5,942 bases of DNA. Source: an uncultured Oscillospiraceae bacterium (GTDB taxonomy: Bacteria > Bacillota > Clostridia > Oscillospirales > Oscillospiraceae). The position numbers and the translations under genes are program-made. Shown here piece after piece: positions 1 through 5,699 of this stretch (positions are counted from its first letter, which is position 1; each line of letters begins with the position of its first letter). The notes under the pieces were generated by a model. It was not told the origin of the DNA and did not search any database. It worked only from the letters and a program-made list of their open reading frames with translations. Location of the stretch: contig CAJULZ010000142.1 of assembly GCA_910587205.1 (NCBI GenBank), forward strand, positions 1-5,942, given 5' to 3'.

Positions 1-1059
1 CCGCTGGTCGTCGGTCAGCCTATCCTTACAGTCTGCCCAGCTCAGATATTCCACTTTCTCTTCAGGGGCTTCCTCTTTTTTCCTTTTGCTGGCCCGCCGA
101 TCGGGCCGCAGGCCGGCTGTCCCCTCCAGCCTCTGTTCCACCGCCTCCGCCGGAAGGGGCCCCGTCTGCCGGAGCCTGACCGGAAAACGGTCTGCAAATT
201 CGCATAACACATCCTCGACATCCATGATGAGCTTGGCTTCACCCTTCTGGATAAGGCGGTTCGTCCCCTCGCTGGCAGGCGCGTCTACCGGCCCAGGGAC
301 GGCAAATACATCCCGATCCTGATCCAACGCGTGGCCCACCGTAAGCAGCGAGCCACCCCGCGGCCCGCTCTCTACCGCCACAACACCTACGCTCAGGCCG
401 CTGAGAATGCGGTTGCGCACGGGGAAATGCTCCCCTTTGTGGTCCGTCCCTGGGGGATACTCAGAGATCAGCGCGCCTACTGCCGCCACATCCTCATAAA
501 GCTCCTTGTTCCGCCAGGGATAGACCCTGTCAATACCGCCGCCAAGGACGGACACTACTGGACCGCCCACCTTCAGCGCGCCGCGTACCGCAGAGGCGTC
601 GATCCCTTCCGCCATACCGCTGACCACCAGCGCGCCTCTCCGCGTCAGTTCGGCGGCCAACCGGGCCGCGAAACGCATCCCATAGGGCGTCGCCCTCCGG
701 GTGCCTACGACAGCAATGGCGATTTCCTCATCAAATGCGATCTGCCTGCCCTTCCAGTAGAGCACCATAGGCGGCTGGTGGATGGCCGCCAGCCGTTCCG
801 GGTAAGTCGAATCCTGAAGGGTAAGCAGCCGGATTCCCAGCCGGTCGCAGTCCCCCAAAATATGATCGGCCTCATCCAGGGACTTGTCCATCAGGGACCG
901 GATCGCCCTCTCATTCAGCCCACCCATTAACTCAAACGCACCACGGTCAGCGGTGTGCACCTGCTCCGGCGTTCCAAAATATTCCAGCACCTTGACGGCA
1001 GCTTGCCCCGCCACCCCTTTGCGCTGGCTCAGCCAGATCCAATGCTTCAGATTGGACAT
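1..1059 (-). CDS. dprA: DNA-processing protein DprA (Smf), C-terminus beyond the left edge
   Basis: DprA binds incoming single-stranded DNA in the cytoplasm and loads RecA on it during natural transformation. The frame is open from ATG 1059 to base 1 (353 codons) with no stop, so the gene continues out of the window. Visible parts are an N-terminal helical (SAM/HhH-like) region at about residues 1-75 and the Rossmann-like DprA core at about 85-290. The core carries VVGTRRATPYG (117-127), SGMAEGID (147-154), VLGGGIDRVYP (171-181), ISEYPPGT (198-205), FPVRNRILSGLS (212-223) and VFAVPGP (251-257). A charged linker (about 318-335, SKRKKEEAPEEK) should lead to the usual winged-helix domain, which is missing here. 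The start is supported by a G-rich SD (1067-1074, 7 nt spacer) and overlaps the end of the upstream methyltransferase by 13 nt, suggesting translational coupling. One oddity is that the His usual in GIDxxAH is Val158. The family assignment is very secure. Confidence 0.96.
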   Translation of the reverse strand, partial: MSNLKHWIWLSQRKGVAGQAAVKVLEYFGTPEQVHTADRGAFELMGGLNERAIRSLMDKSLDEADHILGDCDRLGIRLLTLQDSTYPERLAAIHQPPMVLYWKGRQIAFDEEIAIAVVGTRRATPYGMRFAARLAAELTRRGALVVSGMAEGIDASAVRGALKVGGPVVSVLGGGIDRVYPWRNKELYEDVAAVGALISEYPPGTDHKGEHFPVRNRILSGLSVGVVAVESGPRGGSLLTVGHALDQDRDVFAVPGPVDAPASEGTNRLIQKGEAKLIMDVEDVLCEFADRFPVRLRQTGPLPAEAVEQRLEGTAGLRPDRRASKRKKEEAPEEKVEYLSWADCKDRLTDDQR

Positions 1060-1874
1060 ATAGGATCTCCCCCCTGTCCCTTTCCCAAATCATCGCGCGC
1101 CATCTCCCACAGCACCACCGCTGCGGCTACCGCTGCGTTCAGCGACTCGCACCGGGGAGACATGGGAATCTTTATCGTCTTTTCACACAGCGTCAGGACC
1201 TCCTGGGACACACCCCGCCCTTCGCTGCCGATCACCACGGCGCAGCCCGCCAACCCAGCGTCCCGCACGTCCACCGTATCTTCCCGCAGCGCCGTGGCGT
1301 ACAGCGGAATCCCCGCCCCCTTTAGCAGCGCATCCAGTTCTCCCAAGGTGCACTGGTAAATGAGCCGGCGGAACTGGACCCCCATGGCCGCGCGGAGCGT
1401 CTTTGGACTGTATAAATCAGCGCAGCCGGGGAGCAGGAATACCGGCCCACAGTCAAATGCATCCGCCGTGCGCAGGATAGCGCCTACATTCCCCGGATCC
1501 TGCACCCCATCCAGCACTAGGCACCGCCCTGGCTCCATCTGGTTCGGCAGGCGCAGGCGTTCAGGCGACCACCGACAGGAAAACACCACCCCTTGGGGCG
1601 TCTTCATGGGGCTGACCGCCTCCATCACGCTCTCGCTGACCCGCACCTTTCGAATCAGCCCATCCTTCCCGGCATCGTTGAAAGCGTAAAGATCCGCTCC
1701 CTCCGTATATAGGATGGCATGGATTTCCCCACCCCACAGCTCCGCCTCCCTGAGCAGCTTGGGGCTGTCGCACAAAAATTCCCCCGTCTCCTCCCGGTAA
1801 GCCCGGGAGGACGCCAGCTTGCGGAAGTGGGTGCACAGGGGATTCGCCCTGCTGGTGATAACCTCCGGCCCCAT
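1047..1874 (-). CDS. TrmH/SpoU-family RNA 2'-O-methyltransferase
   Basis: This is a 275-aa SPOUT (trefoil-knot) methyltransferase predicted to transfer a methyl group from S-adenosylmethionine to a ribose 2'-OH of rRNA or tRNA. The N-terminal substrate-binding domain (about residues 5-105) has the family opening ITSRANPLCTHFRKL. The SpoU domain follows with motif 1 LVLDGVQDPGNVGAILRTA (119-137, Asn129 and Arg135), motif 2 VIGSEGRGVS (214-223) and motif 3 IKIPM...ESLNAAVA (235-250). Length and motifs fit the RlmB/YsgA-type 23S rRNA enzymes; the exact target base cannot be told from sequence. An upstream in-frame TTG (1892) exists, but ATG 1874 is preferred because a GGGGGAG purine run lies just before it and nothing SD-like precedes the TTG. 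The gene lies downstream of lysS across a strong hairpin, and its last 13 nt overlap dprA, which probably explains its unconserved tail (GQGGDPICPI). Confidence 0.92.
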   Translation of the reverse strand: MGPEVITSRANPLCTHFRKLASSRAYREETGEFLCDSPKLLREAELWGGEIHAILYTEGADLYAFNDAGKDGLIRKVRVSESVMEAVSPMKTPQGVVFSCRWSPERLRLPNQMEPGRCLVLDGVQDPGNVGAILRTADAFDCGPVFLLPGCADLYSPKTLRAAMGVQFRRLIYQCTLGELDALLKGAGIPLYATALREDTVDVRDAGLAGCAVVIGSEGRGVSQEVLTLCEKTIKIPMSPRCESLNAAVAAAVVLWEMARDDLGKGQGGDPICPI

Positions 1875-1893
1875 GGCTCCCCCTCTTTCCAAT

Positions 1894-1935
1894 GCGCAAA
1901 AGCATACCGGCAGCCGCGCCGGTATGCTTTTGCGC
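1894..1935 (-). terminator. Perfect 18-bp inverted repeat between lysS and the methyltransferase gene, probable (bidirectional-looking) terminator
   Basis: The arms 1894-1911 and 1918-1935 are perfectly complementary (18 of 18) around a 6-nt loop. Each strand shows a GC-rich 10-bp core (GCATACCGGC) flanked by A4 on one side and T4 on the other. As minus-strand RNA this gives a stable stem followed by UUUUGCGC, starting about 8 nt after the lysS stop. The U-run is short and itself pairs in the full stem, so termination may be partial. No other space is available for a promoter before the methyltransferase gene. Readthrough or RNA processing at this hairpin is the likely way that methyltransferase-dprA is expressed, unless a promoter sits inside lysS. 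Confidence 0.65.
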
Positions 1936-1943
1936 CAAATTCT

Positions 1944-3449
1944 TTAATCCAGCGGCCTCATCGTGGGGAACAGCAGCACTTCCCGGATGGAGTCGTTGTT
2001 GGTCAGCAGCATCACACAGCGGTCAATGCCGATGCCCATGCCGCCCGTGGGGGGCAGACCGTATTCCAAGGCGGTAAGGAAGTCCTCATCCATCATACCT
2101 GCCTCATCGTCCCCCCGGGCGCGCATCTCCGCCTGCTTCTGGAAGCGCTGGCGCTGGTCGATCGGATCGTTCAGTTCGGAAAAAGCGTTGCCCATCTCGC
2201 TGCGGCAGATGAAAAGCTCAAACCGCTCGGTGAGCCTGGGGTCCTTTGGGGATCGCTTAGCAAGCGGGGACACGTCCACCGGATGCATGGTGATGAAGGT
2301 GGGTTGAATCAATTTCTCCTCCACCCGCTGGTCAAACACCTCATATAGGGCGTTGCCCCAGGTCTTGTCGACGGTCTCAGGAAGCTCCACACCAATGGAC
2401 TGGGCGGCGGCCACCGCTTCCTCATCGGAATTCATAGCCATGAAATCCAGGCCCGTATACTGCTTCACCGCTTCGTACATGGGCAGACGGGGCCAGCCCG
2501 GGGTCAAGTCGATCTGCTCACCCTGCCACTCCACCTGGTAGCCGCCCAAAATCTTCTGGGCGGCGGAGGACAACAGATCCTCGAACAGATCCATCATGTC
2601 GTTGAAATCGGCGTAGGCCTGATAGAGCTCGATCGTAGTAAACTCCGGATTATGGCGGTTGTCCATGCCCTCGTTGCGGAAAATGCGGCCCATTTCGTAT
2701 ACCCGCTCCAGCCCGCCCACAATCAGCCGCTTCAGCGGCAGCTCAGTGGCAATGCGCATGTACATATCGATATCCAGCGTATTGTGGTGGGTGATGAAGG
2801 GCCTGGCCGTGGCGCCGCCGGAGATGGTGTTCAGCACCGGCGTCTCCACTTCCATAAAGCCTCGGGCATCCATGAAGTCCCGGACATACTTGATAAACTG
2901 GGAGCGGACGATAAAATTCCGCTTCACATCCGGATTGACAATAAGATCCACATACCGCTGGCGGCACCGGGTCTCCACGTCGGTGAGCCCATGGAACTTC
3001 TCCGGCAGGGGCAGCAGGGACTTGGACAGCAGGGTGACGGTTTTCGCCTTGATGGAGATCTCCCCCCGCTTGGTGCGGAACACCTCGCCCTCCACGCCCA
3101 CAATATCACCGATGTCGTACTTCTTGAAGTCAGCCAGGGCCTCTTCCCCCACGTCATCAATGCGGACATAAAGCTGAATGCGGCCCGCGCCGTCCTGAAG
3201 ATCGGAAAATACGGCCTTGCCCATACCCCGCTTGCTCATCAAACGGCCCGCCAGCCGGACGGTCTGGCCCTCCATGGCCTCAAAGTTCTCCTTCACCTCA
3301 TCGCTGTGGTGGCTCACATCGTACTTAGTGATCTGGAAAGGGTCCTGCCCCCGGTTCTGAAGCTCCGCCAGCTTATCCCGCCGGACCTGGAGCAGTTCGG
3401 ACAGGGAGGGCTCCTCCCGGACGGGCTGGTTGTTCGTCTGGTCAGCCAT
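1944..3449 (-). CDS. lysS: Lysyl-tRNA synthetase, class II
   Basis: The gene encodes the cytoplasmic enzyme that charges tRNA-Lys with lysine using ATP. It has 501 aa, normal for bacterial class II LysRS. The N-terminal OB-fold anticodon-binding domain spans about residues 62-145. The catalytic domain shows motif 1 (FMEVETPVLNTISGGATARPF region, 198-218), motif 2 (GRIFRNEGMDNRHNPEFTT region, 254-272, with the ATP-contacting Arg after FRNE) and motif 3 (GGMGIGIDRCVML, 469-481). The LFPTMRP ending is typical of the family. The start at ATG 3449 (MADQTNN) is chosen over a longer frame opening at 3485 because AAAGGAG lies at 3459-3465 with a 9-nt spacer, and because the longer version would overlap the greA stop. 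It follows greA by 32 nt, so the two are almost certainly co-transcribed, the common Firmicutes greA-lysS pairing. No residue looks abnormal. Confidence 0.98.
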   Translation of the reverse strand: MADQTNNQPVREEPSLSELLQVRRDKLAELQNRGQDPFQITKYDVSHHSDEVKENFEAMEGQTVRLAGRLMSKRGMGKAVFSDLQDGAGRIQLYVRIDDVGEEALADFKKYDIGDIVGVEGEVFRTKRGEISIKAKTVTLLSKSLLPLPEKFHGLTDVETRCRQRYVDLIVNPDVKRNFIVRSQFIKYVRDFMDARGFMEVETPVLNTISGGATARPFITHHNTLDIDMYMRIATELPLKRLIVGGLERVYEMGRIFRNEGMDNRHNPEFTTIELYQAYADFNDMMDLFEDLLSSAAQKILGGYQVEWQGEQIDLTPGWPRLPMYEAVKQYTGLDFMAMNSDEEAVAAAQSIGVELPETVDKTWGNALYEVFDQRVEEKLIQPTFITMHPVDVSPLAKRSPKDPRLTERFELFICRSEMGNAFSELNDPIDQRQRFQKQAEMRARGDDEAGMMDEDFLTALEYGLPPTGGMGIGIDRCVMLLTNNDSIREVLLFPTMRPLD

Positions 3450-3458
3450 TGATTTTCT

Positions 3459-3465
3459 CTCCTTT
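3459..3465 (-). promoter_or_regulatory. Shine-Dalgarno site that fixes the lysS start
   Basis: AAAGGAG lies 9 nt upstream of ATG 3449 in the short greA-lysS gap. It is the reason to reject the 12-residue N-terminal extension that the open frame would allow. Confidence 0.85.
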
Positions 3466-3481
3466 GCAGAATGGCGCCGCC

Positions 3482-3955
3482 TCACCGCTGGATGGCGACC
3501 ACCTCATATTCAATATTGCCCGCCGGGGCCTCCACTACCGCCACCTCGCCGATGGCCTTGCCCAGCAGGGCCTTGCCGAAGGGCGATTCCTCCGAAATCC
3601 GGCCGTTCATAGGATCCGCCTCCTGGGACCCCACCACCTGGTAGGTTTCCTCCTCCCCGGAGGCAATGTCCCGCACCGTAATCCGGCTGCCCATACGCAC
3701 CGTGTTGGGGTCAGTGGCATGCTCCTCAATCACCACGCAGTTGGCCAAAATGTTCTCCAGTTCCGCGATGCGGGAATAGAGCTTGCCCTGCTCGTTTTTT
3801 GCCTCATCATACTCGCTGTTTTCCGACAGGTCGCCAAAGGATCGGGCCTCCTTAATCTGGTCGGCCACCTCTTTCTCCCGCACAGTTTTCAGGTACGTCA
3901 GCTCGCTTTTCAGTTCCTCTAAACGCTCCGCACTCAGTTTGTACTCCTTGGCCAT
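3482..3955 (-). CDS. greA: Transcription elongation factor GreA
   Basis: GreA enters the RNA polymerase secondary channel and stimulates cleavage of backtracked transcripts. At 157 aa the protein has the standard length. The N-terminal antiparallel coiled coil (about residues 1-75) carries the conserved tip GDLSENSEYDEAKNEQGKL (41-59), including the acidic pair Asp42 and Glu45 that positions catalytic Mg2+. The C-terminal FKBP-like domain (about 80-157) contains ISEESPFGKALLGKAIGE (120-137) and ends VEAPAGNIEYEVVAI. The start ATG 3955 has an AAAGGA SD about 10 nt upstream. It is the first gene of the minus-strand unit and lies behind a consensus promoter with a leader of about 84 nt. lysS follows after 32 nt. 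Confidence 0.98.
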   Translation of the reverse strand: MAKEYKLSAERLEELKSELTYLKTVREKEVADQIKEARSFGDLSENSEYDEAKNEQGKLYSRIAELENILANCVVIEEHATDPNTVRMGSRITVRDIASGEEETYQVVGSQEADPMNGRISEESPFGKALLGKAIGEVAVVEAPAGNIEYEVVAIQR

Positions 3956-3982
3956 CTTGGTCCCATCCTTTCTTCAGCCAAT

Positions 3983-4029
3983 GCCGCGCTGCCCAGACGG
4001 CCCGGTAAGACCCCCGCATAGGGCACGGC
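3983..4029 (-). other. Possible stem in the greA 5' leader
   Basis: In the leader RNA of greA, 4029-4021 (GCCGTGCCC) can pair with 3994-3983 (GGGCAGCGCGGC) if three bases bulge. This gives a 9-bp GC-rich stem around a 26-nt loop. There is no U-run after it, and the SD lies outside, so it is neither a terminator nor a clear SD-masking element. It matches no riboswitch class I recognise, and it may be only GC-rich leader structure. Confidence 0.3.
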
Positions 4030-4045
4030 GCAATTGTTCTATGGA

Positions 4046-4074
4046 ATTATAGAGATTTTATTCTCGTTTGTCAA
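4046..4074 (-). promoter_or_regulatory. Perfect-consensus sigma-A promoter of greA-lysS
   Basis: On the minus strand TTGACA (4074-4069) and TATAAT (4051-4046) are separated by exactly 17 nt, a 12 of 12 match to the housekeeping consensus. The spacer is AT-rich. Transcription should start near 4039, giving a leader of about 84 nt. A promoter this strong fits constitutive expression of the translation and transcription genes downstream. Confidence 0.93.
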
Positions 4075-4203
4075 GTGGTTCCAGCCCTTCCAAATAGGAC
4101 GCAGCCGCATATTTCAGGCGGGCTATCCCTCCCAAGCTTCCCAGCATATTACCCATACCGCCGTCGTAAAGCAAGAATCCCGGCTCGCTCAATCCCTGAT
4201 CCC

Positions 4204-4232
4204 TTGAATTTTTAAACTGGCCATGATAGAAT
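4204..4232 (+). promoter_or_regulatory. Probable sigma-A promoter of the small broken gene at 4261
   Basis: TTGAAT (4204-4209) and TAGAAT (4227-4232) are separated by 17 nt; TAGAAT matches the -10 consensus at 5 of 6 positions and the -35 at 4 of 6. It lies about 30 nt before the SD and ATG of the small gene, in the right orientation. Together with the greA promoter it makes this a divergent intergenic region. Confidence 0.6.
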
Positions 4233-4245
4233 CCAAACAAGGCCT

Positions 4246-4252
4246 GGAGGGG
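4246..4252 (+). promoter_or_regulatory. Strong Shine-Dalgarno of the broken small gene
   Basis: GGAGGGG lies 8-10 nt before ATG 4261. Its retention with the promoter suggests the gene lost its middle recently or is still translated into a 17-residue peptide. Confidence 0.7.
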
Positions 4253-4260
4253 AACTGCCG

Positions 4261-4413
4261 ATGGCAAACGTAAAACTGGCCATTACTGAAGGCAGGTGCA
4301 GAGGCGGATACTGAGCGGAATTGGATTGCGGCAACACCCGCGCAAAAACGTTTGACGCAAAATGTCCCGACGGCGGCATGGTATGCGTACACGGGGACGC
4401 AATCGATTGTTAA
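4261..4413 (+). pseudogene. Remnant of a small TIGR04076-like protein gene with its middle deleted
   Basis: The gene begins at ATG 4261 behind a strong GGAGGGG SD (4246-4252) and a promoter. It reads MANVKLAITEGRCRGGY and hits TGA at 4312-4314. The same frame then continues AELDCGNTRAKTFDAKCPDGG (21 residues, here cut: AELDCGNTRAKTFDAKC, then PDGG) and MVCVHGDAIDC to TAA at 4411-4413. From memory of the family, TIGR04076-type proteins of Clostridia start with a similar KI/LxVTExRCRxGYxxxGD strand and end with ...LxxGAELDYGxxRARxFDARCPDGGRVxxHGE. The two halves would therefore be the two ends of one protein, with roughly 30-40 central residues (the LCPPxCHELW part) missing. The frame is preserved across the joint and the TGA sits exactly at it, as expected if a deletion joined a Cys or Trp codon to the GGA of NGAELD. 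The function of the family is not established. The translated frame is certain; the family call is from memory. Confidence 0.6.
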
Positions 4414-4481
4414 CTCCCGCCGGCCGCAAGGGATTCAGGATGGGCAGCCCTGCGCTTGGGCACTTTGGAACCGCACGGGCA

Positions 4482-4523
4482 GAATCCATCTTGCAAAATG
4501 CAAGATGGATTCAGAACGTTTTT
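4482..4523 (+). terminator. 14-bp perfect hairpin with following T-run: terminator or attenuator before the aldo/keto reductase gene
   Basis: Arms 4482-4495 and 4499-4512 (GAATCCATCTTGCA and its complement) pair perfectly around an AAA loop. TTTTT follows at 4519-4523, 6 nt after the stem. It lies about 70 nt after the stop of the broken small gene and 73 nt before the next start. It is well placed to end the small gene's transcript or to attenuate readthrough into the reductase. The gap between stem and T-run is longer than ideal and the stem is only moderately GC-rich. Confidence 0.6.
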
Positions 4524-4533
4524 ATTCGTCCCT

Positions 4534-4562
4534 TTGAATTCTTTGCAAACCTATGGCATGAT
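4534..4562 (+). promoter_or_regulatory. Weak candidate promoter for the aldo/keto reductase gene
   Basis: TTGAAT (4534-4539), the same -35 variant as the upstream promoter, is followed after 17 nt by CATGAT (4557-4562), only 4 of 6 to the -10 consensus. The surrounding 4500-4590 stretch is clearly AT-rich compared with its flanks. A promoter is expected here if the preceding hairpin terminates, but this exact pair is uncertain. Confidence 0.3.
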
Positions 4563-4595
4563 ATCCCTATTAAAATAAGAAAGGTTGGGAGTTCT

Positions 4596-5615
4596 ATGAC
4601 AAAAGTCACACTGGGCCGCACCGGGATTGCCGTGAACAAAAACGGGTTTGGGGCGCTGCCTATCCAGCGCATTTCCCGGGATGACGCGGCATACCTGTTG
4701 CAAAAAGCCCTGGATAATGGCATTGATTTTTTTGATACCGCACGGGCATACACAGACAGCGAGGAAAAGATTGGGTTTGCCCTCAGCAGCCGCCGGGGGC
4801 AGTTCACCCTGGCCACAAAAACTGCGGCCCAGGACACGAATGGGTTCTGGACCGACCTGCACACCAGCCTGAAGAACCTGAAAACCGACTGCGTGGACAT
4901 CCTGCAATTCCACAATCCGGCGTTCTGCCCGCGGCCCGGGGACGGAACCGGCCTATATGACGCCATGCTACAGGCCAAGGAGCAGGGGAAAATCCGTTTT
5001 ATCAGCATCACTAACCACCGGCTGGCCGTGGCACGGGAGGCTGTAGAATCCGGGCTCTACGACACGCTGCAGTTCCCGTTCAACTACCTCGCCACCCCAG
5101 AGGAAACACAGCTGGTGGAGGATTGTGCGGCCTGGGGCATCGGCTTTATCTCCATGAAAGCATTATCTGGGGGGCTGATTACCAGCTCCGCCGCAGCCTA
5201 TGCTTTCCAGGCCCAATATCCTGGCGCCCTCCCCATCTGGGGCGTCCAGCTGGAACGGGAGCTTGACGAGTTCCTCTCCTACATCGAAACCCCGCCCCAG
5301 ATGACACCGGAGCTCCAGGCCGTCATTGACCGGGATAAACGCGAACTGGCGGGAGATTTCTGCCGAGGCTGCGGGTACTGCCTGCCCTGCCCCGCGCAGA
5401 TTAACATACCAACCTGCGCCCGGATGTCCCTGCTGCTGCGCCGCTCCCCCGCGGAAAGCCATCTGTCCCAAGCAGGCCAAGCCGCGATGGCCCGTATCGA
5501 CCAGTGCATCCACTGCAATCACTGTGCCAGCCACTGCCCGTACGGCCTGGATACGCCGGAATTACTGCGGCGCAACTACGAGGACTATAAAACATTCCTG
5601 AATCGCCGACCCTGA
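4596..5615 (+). CDS. Aldo/keto reductase with C-terminal double [4Fe-4S] ferredoxin-like domain
   Basis: This is a 339-aa predicted cytoplasmic oxidoreductase. Residues 1 to about 230 form an aldo/keto reductase TIM barrel with the catalytic tetrad visible: Asp47 and Tyr52 (FDTARAYTDSEEKIG), Lys75 (LATKT) and His106 (DILQFHNP). The MKALSGG segment at 187-193 lies on the late barrel strands. Residues 250-325 hold two cysteine clusters: C256-x2-C-x2-C-x2-CP (CRGCGYCLPCP) and C304-x2-C-x2-C-x3-CP (CIHCNHCASHCP), with an extra Cys274. These fit two [4Fe-4S] clusters in an all-helical ferredoxin-type fold, as in clostridial Fe-S aldo/keto reductases. Substrate and electron partner are unknown. ATG 4596 is chosen because GGGAG and AAAGG precede it and the barrel starts at once (VTLGRTGIAV). 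The open frame back to 4362 covers only the intergenic hairpin region. The gene lies downstream of the broken small gene, on the same strand. Confidence 0.93.
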   Translation: MTKVTLGRTGIAVNKNGFGALPIQRISRDDAAYLLQKALDNGIDFFDTARAYTDSEEKIGFALSSRRGQFTLATKTAAQDTNGFWTDLHTSLKNLKTDCVDILQFHNPAFCPRPGDGTGLYDAMLQAKEQGKIRFISITNHRLAVAREAVESGLYDTLQFPFNYLATPEETQLVEDCAAWGIGFISMKALSGGLITSSAAAYAFQAQYPGALPIWGVQLERELDEFLSYIETPPQMTPELQAVIDRDKRELAGDFCRGCGYCLPCPAQINIPTCARMSLLLRRSPAESHLSQAGQAAMARIDQCIHCNHCASHCPYGLDTPELLRRNYEDYKTFLNRRP

Positions 5616-5629
5616 TGACAAAGGGCGCT

Positions 5630-5670
5630 GCCGGCGAGGGGCACTTCGTAAAGAAGTGCCACCCTTCGGC
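5630..5670. other. Imperfect 18-bp hairpin between the reductase gene and the recombinase remnant
   Basis: Arms 5630-5647 and 5653-5670 pair at 14 of 18 positions around a GTAAA loop, including a perfect inner 8-bp stem (GGCACTTC/GAAGTGCC). It starts 15 nt after the reductase stop and lies 30 nt beyond the recombinase stop on the other strand. There is no T-run on the plus side. On the minus side CCCTTTGTC follows at some distance, so terminator function is uncertain. It may belong to the end of the recombinase-bearing mobile element. This and short unremarkable flanks are all I see in 5616-5699. Confidence 0.5.
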
Positions 5671-5699
5671 AACTTGTAAGGCATTTCTCTATTGGGTGG

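Larger units (their letters stand above)
4058..4267 (-). other. Small ORF of doubtful reality (up to 69 aa) ending inside the greA promoter; fills the 4075-4203 gap
   Basis: This open frame ends with a TAA inside the greA promoter spacer. An internal TTG near 4190 preceded by AAGGGA could be a better start than ATG 4267. Its middle, LSEPGFLLYDGGMGNMLGSLGG, loosely recalls the N-terminus of homocysteine S-methyltransferase domains (typically FDGAMGTMLQ). The rest (KYAAASYLEGLEPLDKRE) does not continue that fold, so it could be a decayed fragment. A weak minus-strand promoter-like pair (TTGGAT...TAAAAA) lies upstream. It could equally be chance coding in intergenic DNA, and I see nothing else in this gap. 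Confidence 0.25.

Noticed and set aside
331..930. 199-codon plus-strand open frame
   Set aside because: It is antisense to the clearly conserved dprA frame; its composition (Arg/Pro/His-rich) is typical of a GC-rich shadow.
1875..1892. TTG start for the methyltransferase
   Set aside because: No SD precedes the TTG, which abuts the hairpin; ATG 1874 has a purine-rich SD.
1719..2348. 209-codon plus-strand open frame across the lysS end and the methyltransferase start
   Set aside because: It is a shadow of two real minus-strand genes and runs through the perfect hairpin.
2652..3452. 266-codon plus-strand open frame antisense to lysS
   Set aside because: It lies entirely opposite conserved LysRS motifs, with a His/Leu-rich sequence of no recognisable family and no SD.
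3450..3485. 12-residue N-terminal extension of LysRS
   Set aside because: It would overlap the greA stop, and a strong SD with correct spacing points to ATG 3449.
4312..4350. TGA at 4312 read as selenocysteine
   Set aside because: Only a 4-bp stem can form nearby and no convincing bacterial SECIS follows; the missing central domain favours a deletion joint.
4362..4595. 78-residue N-terminal extension of the aldo/keto reductase
   Set aside because: It overlaps the small-gene remnant and the hairpin/T-run, has no family similarity, and ATG 4596 has an SD and starts the barrel.
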